A stretch of 64,000 nucleotides of DNA from Urbifossiella sp043733485 (GTDB lineage: Bacteria; Planctomycetota; Planctomycetia; Gemmatales; Gemmataceae). Location: contig JAYTGN010000083.1 of the NCBI GenBank assembly GCA_043733485.1, forward strand, positions 1 through 64,000, read 5' to 3'. The notes under the pieces are model-generated. The model had not been told where the DNA came from. It made no database searches and worked only from the letters and a program-made list of their open reading frames with translations. A program made the position numbers and the translations under genes. Each line of letters starts with the position of its first letter. The stretch's first letter is position 1. Of the stretch, positions 53,133-62,100 are shown piece after piece.

Positions 53133-56100
53133 TCAAGTTATCACGAGGTGGCCGTTGACAACGCGGAGTCGGCCGAGCGAAGCAATCATCGTGTTCAGCC
53201 CGCCCAAATCGGCGAAGACCGAATAGTCGAGGCCCGCGATCGACAGCGAACCCAGGTCGGCGAACAGGGCATCGATGACGTTCCCATCCGCGTTGTTTCC
53301 CACATTGTTGAAGTAGTAGCCGGGCGTCGTGATCGTATTGTTCTTGTTCGCAATCGCTCCCTTGGCGGCGATGATTCCCTGGTTCGAAGTGAAGGCGATC
53401 GCGGTGCCGAGTGCGGCATCGCCGATGGTTCCACCCGAGACGAGAATCGTGTTGGCCCCGATGCCGTTGATGAGGGAGTTGCCGAGGATGCTGCCGCGGA
53501 TGGCGACGGTGCCGCCGCTGAGGAGCCCGCCGAGCAGGCTGAGATCGCCGATGAAGCGACCGAGGCCAATGATCTTACCCGTGGTCGGGCTGTAATCGGT
53601 GGCGATACCGCCGACTCGCGTGGGCGAGGCGATGCTCAACAGCGTGGAGAAGGCACCGATGTCGCCTTCAACTGCGATGGTGCCGTTGATGCCTCCGTCG
53701 GCGACGACCTTACTCAGCAGATTCCCGCGGACGATGAGCCGCCCCATGATGCCGGCACCGATCGAAACCGGAGGGCGACCGTTCGCATCGGTCTGGATCG
53801 TCGTCGAGGTCACCGCGAGCGAGCCATTGGCGGAAGTCGTGACGTAAACCCGGCCAAAGTCCGCCGAAGCCGTCGAAGCAGTGCCCGCAACCGGATCGAC
53901 GCGGATTCCCGTGGTCTGAACGAGGCCCGAGATCGGCCCGTACGTACTCACGTTCCCAAAGATGCTCGGTGCCGAAAGGTCGACGATGCCGAGTACCTGA
54001 TTCACGGAGGCATTGCCGAGAGCACCGGTGCTCGTAATCGAACGAGCGACGAAGAGATTGCTGACGAACGAACTGCCGTCGCCGCGGAGGTCGAGCGTCT
54101 GCACGATCGCATTGATCGTGGTCGGCGAGTAGGAATACGAACCCTGGGCGATGGCGATTAGCGCGGAGTCCGCACCGCGTGGGCGGTTCTGCCGTACCCC
54201 GTTGTTGGCTTGGTTTTGGAAGAGGATGTTGGCGTTGTCGAAGGCATTGGAAAACTGGCCCGTTGCGAGATAGAACGTGACGTTCTGCGTCGGGAGATCC
54301 GCGAACGGCACGCGGTACGTTTCGGTCTTAGCGGTGCTGGTCGAGCCGCCGATCGCAATCGCGGTGCCAGGCACGAGCAGGTTCTTGCCGTCTTGGGCGA
54401 CGACGAGGGTGCCGGTGATCGGGTACGAGAGATTGGTGCGAAGCGTAGAACCGAACGCGACGGCCTGGATGCTCTTGGCCTGGATCGAAGCCTGCGGCGC
54501 GAAGTCGCGGATCTCGACGCCCGCCACGTCGTCGAGCGAGAGTCGCACGCCGCCCTGCAGGGTCGGCAAACCGATGAAGGCCTGAGCGCCAGAAGTGACG
54601 CTCGTGAGCAGATCGCCTTCGACCGAAACGTTCCTCACGCCCGAGATGCCGGTCGCATCGACGCGGGCCAAGTTGAACTTCGCCACGTTGTTGTACGTCA
54701 TCAGATTCAGGTCGAACTGATCGGGCACCGCGCTCACCGGATTGACGATGCGGGTCGTGAGTTGCGGGTTGTAAAGGCCGGTGCCCTGCCCTTCGTAGAA
54801 GTACTGGAAGTTCACGTAGCTCGCGCCCGACGGGCTGGGCAGATACGTCTCATCGGCGAGCGGGTACGGGTTGTTCGGAAGGTCGGCGTCGATGCGGCGA
54901 GCGATGCCGTTCTCGCGAATCTGTCCGACGACCGGGCCGTACCCGCCGTAGACACCGATTGTGCCGATCGACCCGGCGGAGACCGAGCCGGGCGTGCCAC
55001 CCGCGACTCGCAGCGAGCCCAAACGGCCGAGCACGTTCAACTGGCCCGCGAGATTCTTACCTACGGTTTTCGCGTTCGGGCCCACCGTCATCGCGTCGAT
55101 GTTGGACGCATTGAGGATGCTGCCCGGCGTCAGCGTGTTGGCCACGGTCACGGTCTGCAGCGTCCCCGAGCCGAAGTTCACCGTGCCGGTCACGTCGTTG
55201 CCGACGGTCGCGGTGCCGGATTCAAACTGGTACAGGTTCAAGATCGTGTTGTGGTTCGAGCCCCAGTTGCTGGTGACGCGGTCGTTGTTGGACGTTCCGG
55301 CAAAGATGGTCGTGGTGGCTGGCAAGTTCAAACCCGCGGGCACGTTCACGTTCACGGAGTTGCCGATCGGGCTCAGCGGCAGCGTCGTGCCGCCCGAGCC
55401 GAGGTAGGCGTTGAGGTTGCTCAGGCCGTTGTAGTTGAAGCCGAGCGGCCCCATGTTCAGCCCGGTGATCGTGCCGCTCGGCGCGTTGAACAGCGAAGGC
55501 GTCGGGATGGCCGTGAAGAACCCGTTCTTCGGCCCGGGGCTCGCGGTATCGTCGATGTTGAGCGTATCGTTGCCGCTGCCGAGCACGAACTCGTAGCCCT
55601 GCAGGTTGTCGGCAATGCCGCCGATCGTGGTCTGGCGACTTCCGAAGTTGAGCACGTTCGCGCCGGCACCCGTATCGAAAGTCACGGTCGAACCGGGAGC
55701 CGTGACCTGCACGTTGAAGGTGTCGTTGTCGCCTTCGCCCTGGAGCAGCACGTTCGGGGCGACGATGCCCGAGAAGATGTTCATCGTCACGCCGGTTCCC
55801 ATATCCGGATCGTTGGACGCAGTGTGGGCGGGGTTGGTGTCGGCGAAGTCGCCGCGAACGATGACGCGCTGGCGGGCCAGCATCTGGGCGTCGGCCGGGA
55901 GGGTGAAGTCGTCGCCGACGAGGAGCGTGGTGACTCCGCCGGAGTGCTGAGCCGCCGCGAGGTCGTAAACGGGCGTCGTGATGCCGAAGGCGTAGGGCGT
56001 GGCCGAGCCGAGTCCCGCCGAATTATTCGAGATGTAGATGTTGAAGCTGGAGGCCCACGGCGGGAGCGTCGGGAGCGTCACGCGCGGCACGTCGCCGAGG

Positions 56101-59100
56101 CTGGCCACTGCGAATTGAGCGGAACTCGCGCTAGCGTAGACCTCGGAACCGACCGCATTGTTGAACGTGAAAAAGACGAAGTAGGTGCCCGTCGCGAGCG
56201 TGCAGGCCGTGCCGGCACCGTTGTCTCCGGTCGCATTCACGAGAGGCACGGGGCTGTTATCCGCAGGTTTGCCGGCGATCGAAAGCGTGTAGGAAGTTGC
56301 GTTGATTCCCGAGGCGTAGAGAATCTCCGAGCCGGCCTGGGCCAGCGGGTTCGAGATGTACAAATTGATGCCCGTGGCCCACGCGGGGATCGTCGGCAAG
56401 GCGACGGTCGGACGATTGCCCGTGGCCACGGTGAAGTTCATTGAGTTCGCGCTCGGGAACGATTCCAGCCCCGAGGCGGCCGAGAACGTGTAATAGACGA
56501 AGTACGTTCCAGAGGCGAGCGAACCGCCGCTGGAGCCGGCACCCGTCGGGTTCACGATCGGAATCGCCGTCCAAGCATTGACGGCCTGCGGGAAGGTGCG
56601 GCCCGCCAACGCATTCGCGCCGAGGTTGTACGGCGACGATGTCACACCCGCGGCGTAGAGCCGGGCCGAACCCGCGTTCGCCACGTCGTCCGAGAGGTAG
56701 ATGCGATAGCTCGTCGCGCCCAGCGGCAGTGCTGGCATCGAGATCTGCGGAACATTCCCGGCCGCCACGGTGAACGGGAGCGAATTCGGGCTCGCGAACG
56801 TCTCGGTCCCGCTCGGAAACAAGAACGTGTAGTAGGCGAAGTACGTGCCGGGGAGCAGGCTCCCGCCAGTCGAGCCGCCGCCGGTGGGATTCACCGTCGG
56901 AGCCGCGATGGCGAAGTTGTCGATCGTCGGGTTGATCGGGCCGACCGGAGCCGGGCCGCTGAGGTTGAACAGCGGCGCGGTGATTCGGGCGGCGTAACGG
57001 TTCGCCGAGCCCGGCGTTCCCGACGCATTCGACAGGTACAGGTTGTAACCCGTTGCTCCGTTGGGCAGCGGCGGCAGCGCGACCTGCGGAACGTTCCCCG
57101 CGTTCACGGAGAATGCGTTCGAACTCGAGCTCGGCAGGGACTCCGCACCGGTCGCATAGATGAACGAGTAAATCAGGAAGTAATTGCCCGGCGCGAGCGT
57201 GCCACCGGTACTGCCTCCGCCCGTGGCAACCACCGAAGGCGCGGTGAGTGCCGAGAAAGTGGCGGGATGGTTCACGCCGAGTACCGGCGTCCCATTCACC
57301 AAGTTGTAGAAGGGCGTCGCGATCAAACTTGCGTAGCGGGTCGCGGTGCCGGGCGTTGCCGAGGCATCGGAGAGGTAGATATTGTACCCGAGCGCGCCGG
57401 CTGGCAGCGGCGGCATCGAGACTTGTGGGATGCTTCCCGCCGTCTGGGTGAAGACGTTCGAGATCGGGCTCGGGAACGATTCCACATCGTTCGGGAACGC
57501 GAACGTGTACTGCACGAAGTAGCTGCCGGCGGGGAGATTCCCACCGGTGCTGCCGCCGCGGCCCGGAGTGACCACGGCACCCGTCGACCCGGCGTTCGTG
57601 ACCGGAGCCAACCGCGAACCCGGTACGACCGCGTTCGTGAGCGCGAGCGTCGCACCCGTGATGCCCGAGATGTACCGCGTGCCGCTCCCCACGTTGCCCG
57701 AGGAATCGGTGAGATAGATGTTGTAACTCGTCACGCCCGCCGGCAGCAGGCCGACCGGCAAGAGCGGCATCTGGAAGATCGGGATGTTCCCTGCCGCCAC
57801 GGTGAATGGCGGCGAGAGTTGGCTCGCCGACGTTTCGTAGATGCTCGGCACGAAGTTGTAGTTGAAGGTGTAGAAGGCGTAGTACGTGCCGGCCGCGAGC
57901 CGACCGCCGGACACGCCGCCGCCGATGGGGTTGACGGTCGGAGCCACGACCACCGTGCCATCCGTCGGGCGAACCACGATGGCGTTGTTTTGGAAGTTGA
58001 ACGTGGTGGCGGTGATGCCCGTCGCATAGCGGATCGCGGAACCGGGCGTCGCGCTGGGGTCGCCGAGGTAAACGTTGAAGCCGACCGCGCCGCTCGGCAG
58101 CGTCGGGAGCGTAATGCGCGGCACGTTGCCAATCGCGATGCTGAACGGCGTGGAGTTCGGGCTCGCGGCCGACTCGACTCCATTCGCATACGAGACCGTG
58201 TAGTAGGCGATGTACGATCCTGCGGCGAGCCGGCCGCCGAAGGCACCGCCACCCGTCGCGTTCACGGTCGGCCTGGTCGTCGGAACGATGCTTGCGGGTG
58301 GGCTGACACCGCCGACCGGTACGACTCGCGAAAGATCGTAGGTGCCAGCCTTGATCCCGGTGGCGTAGCCGGTCGCCGAGCCCGCCGTGGCGGTCGCGTT
58401 TGAAAGGTACAGGTTGATGCCCGCGGCCCACGGCGGAAGCACGGGTAGCGTCACGCGCGGGACGTTCCCCACCACCACGTTGAAGTTCGCGGAGGCTGGA
58501 CTTGGGAACGATTCACCCGTCGGCGTCGTGAACGTGTATTGGACGAAGTAGGTGCCCGCAGCCAGGGAACCGCCCGCGATGCTACCACCCGTGGCATTCA
58601 CCGTGGCGGCGCTGCCCGCGGCGTTCCGGCTCGGTGCGGCAACTCCCACCGGTGGATTCGCCGTTCGCATCATGTACGTCGTCGGCGTGATTCCGGCCGA
58701 GTACAGCGTCTCCGTTCCGACCGTCGCAGTGTTGTTCGACACGTAGAGGTTGATTCCCACGACGCCGACGGGCAGCGGCGGGAACTGGACCTGCGGAATG
58801 TAGCCGTTCACCACGGCGAACAGCGCCGAAGTCTGGCTCTCGAACGTCTCGTTCCCGTAAGCATCGACGAAGCTGTAGCGGACGAAGTAGGTGCCTGCGG
58901 CGAGTGCGCCGCCCGTGGTGCCACCCCCGAACGTCTGGACCATCGGCGCGGTGATGGGCACGTTCGGGTAAGTGGGCCGAATCCCATTGATCGATGCCGC
59001 GATCGAAAGGTTGAATCCGGGAACGATGATGCCGGAGGCGTAGCGGGTGGCCGACCCGGCGCGAGCGGTGCTGTCCGAGAGGTAGAGGTTGTAGCCGGTC

Positions 59101-62100
59101 ATTCCGATCGGCAGCGGCGGCAGTGCAACTCGGGGGATGTTGCCCGCGTTCACCGTGAAGGTCGTCGAGTTCGGGCTGGCGAACGTCTCCGCGCCGTCCT
59201 GGTTCGTGTAGGTGTACAGCGCGAAGTAGGTGCCCGGCGCGAGGTTGCCAAACACGGTGCCGCCGCCCGTCGGATTGATGGTCGGTGCCGCGCTCGGCAC
59301 GTCGATCGTCGGCGGAATGGTGAGCCCTGCGAGCGCGTCGCGTTTCAAGTTAAACGTCGCGGCGGTGACGCCCGTGGCGTAAAGCGTGGCACTGCCGGGG
59401 TTGGCTTGCGGATCGGAAAGGTAGAGCTTGATGCCCGTCGCCCCGGCGGGCAGAGGCGGCAACGAGACCTGCGGAATGTTCCCCGCGACCACCGCGAACG
59501 GCAGCGACGCCGGGCTCGGCGACGTTTCCACACCGCCCGGATACGCGAACGAATACTGCACGAAATAGGTGCCGGGCAGCAGATCGCCGCCGTAAGCATT
59601 CCCACCCGTGGCGTTCACCGTCGGCGGCAGTGGCGCGTAGTTGTAGATCGGGGCGGGCAGGCCCGTGTTCAACGGCGCGGTCAACAAGTAGAAGCTCGAG
59701 TTGATGATGTTGCTGAGGTAGCGGGTCGCGGTGCCGGGATTGCCCGCCTTATCGGAAAGGTAGATGTTGTAACCCGTGGCCCACGGCGGCAGCGGCGGGA
59801 GCGTGACCTTCGGAATGTCCATCGCGTTCACCGTAAAGGTGATCGAAGCCGAACTTGCGAACGTCTCCACGCCGGACGGATAGACGATCGTGTAGAGGAG
59901 GTAGTAGCGGCCGGCGGCGAGGGTGCCGTCCGAACCGCTGCCCGGATCGCACGGGATGTTCAAGTTATTGCCGCCCGTCGGATCGACGGTCACCGGTCCG
60001 GTCGCCACATTCCCCAGCGTGCGTGGCAAGCCACCCGAACTCGGCTCGCTCGGCAGATCGACCGTCGTGCTCGCGATCCCCTTGGCGTATAGGATTGCCG
60101 TACCGCTCTGCGCGGTGGCATCCGAGAGGTACACGTTGTACGCAGTCGCACCGCCCGACAGTGCCGGCAGACTCACGCGCGGAACGTTCCCAAGACTGAC
60201 CGTGAAGGAGGTCGAGTTCGGGCTCGGGAACGATTCGAGTCCGCCTACGATTTGCGTGAACGTCACGAAGTAGGTTCCACTCGCCAACGTGCCGACGCCC
60301 GCACCACCCGTGGGGTTGACGGTCGGTTGGGCCGTCGGCGCGTTCGTGGCAGGCGCTCCAGCCGGCGGCGCGATGGAGTTGGTCACCGCGACGCTCAGCA
60401 GGTTGAACGCCGCCGAGGTGACCCCGGCCTGATAGAGTCGCGAAGCACTCGAGGTGTTAGACGAGCCGAGGTACAGGTTGTAGCCCGTCGAACCCACGGG
60501 CATGAGCGGCAACGCGACGCGCGGAATGTTACCGCCCGCCACGGTGAAGGACGGTGAGGCTTGGCTCGCGGCCGATTCCGCTCCGCCCACGTAGGTGAAC
60601 GTGTAGAAGAGGAAGTACGTTCCAGCGGCGAGGTTGCCCGTCACGCCCGTCATGTTCCCACCAGTCGGATCGACCGTGGCTGCGGCGATAGGCACGTGTA
60701 GTGCTGGCGGATTGAAACCCGACGGTGCCGCGACCGAGAGCGTGTAGACCGTGGCGGTGATCCCCGACGCATAACGCTGGGCCGCACTGGCGATGGCAGT
60801 GGTACCGAGGTAGAGGTTGATCCCCGTGGCACCAGCCGGGAGAACGGGCAGAGCAATCTGCGGAACGTTGCCAGCGGCCACGGTGAACGGCAAGGAAGCG
60901 GGGCTCGCCGGAGTCTCGATTCCGATCGGGTAGCTGAACGTGTAGAATGCGTAATACGATGTCGCGGCGAGCCCTCCGCCCGTGAAGCCGCCATCGGTGA
61001 CGCCCACAGTTGGGGCCAGTGTCGGGCTATTCGCATTGGGCGTTCCGACTCCGCCGCGCGAGACGATCTGCCCGCCGCTCAGAAGTTGAACGCTCTGGCC
61101 GTTCCCACCCGCATCCGGCGTGGTCAGCGTCGTGTCGCCTACCGTCGAGATCACAGTTCCCACGCGGTAGCCGCCCACCGATTGCGTCAGTGTGATGTTG
61201 CCGCTCGTGACTGCATCGAGGTGCGTACCGACGTTCGTCAGGAACTTCGTGATGCCGATGATGTCGACGAGTTGATTGGCGGCGGTGTTGTTCGGATTCG
61301 CGGCTTGGAGCACGATGTTGCCGCCGGCCACGAGGCCCGGAAGGGTTGGGTTGCCGAAAGCGTCGAGCCCGCGGAAGTTGAAGAAGCTCGGAATTGGCGT
61401 GGCCCGAGTCGGGTCGGCGAACACGCCCAGGTCCGTGCCCGCGGTCGCGGAGCCGCTGTCCGGATGGAAGAAGTTGCTGAACTTGTCGTTGTTGTTGTTG
61501 CCGCGGATGCCGATCTGCGGCGCTTCGATGATGACGGGGCCGGCGTTCCCGGCCAGTTGGAGTTCCTGAACGGCCCCTTGCATCAGCACGTCCGCGTTCC
61601 CACCAGTGGCACGCACGAGATCGTTGTTCACCACCATGAAGTTGTTCGGCGCTTCCAAGTGCCGCATCTCGCCGAGTTCGTCGAGGTACACATTGGTGCC
61701 CGCATCGGCGATGAGGTGCGTGCGGCGAACCGTACGAAGGGCCGCGTCGGGCTTGCCTACCACGCTTTCCACGAGGTCCACGTTGATGCGCTTCGCGCCG
61801 TCGCCGATGCTCCCCTGCGGGGCGAGCATCGTCAGGATGTTGCTGCGCACGTACGACTGCCGCACATCCGGGCCGACGACCGAAATGTAGCGCGGATCGG
61901 AAATCGTGGAGCCGCGAACCTTCGTGGAATAAATGCTGCCGCGTTCGTTGTTGATCAGCGTGGTGCCGATCGGGTTGTCGATCTGTCCGTTCAAAATGAT
62001 GTCCGAGAACGGCTCGTTCGCGTAACCGTAGAGGTTCTGAATGTCCAGATCGGTGGGCTCGGACGACCGCTGGAGGTTGAACGTGAGCGAGTTCAGCAAG

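Noticed and set aside
53148..56444. Long plus-strand open frames opposite the giant surface gene
   Set aside because: Arg/Ala/Val/Gly-rich shadows of a repeat gene with strong GC3 bias; no recognisable domains.
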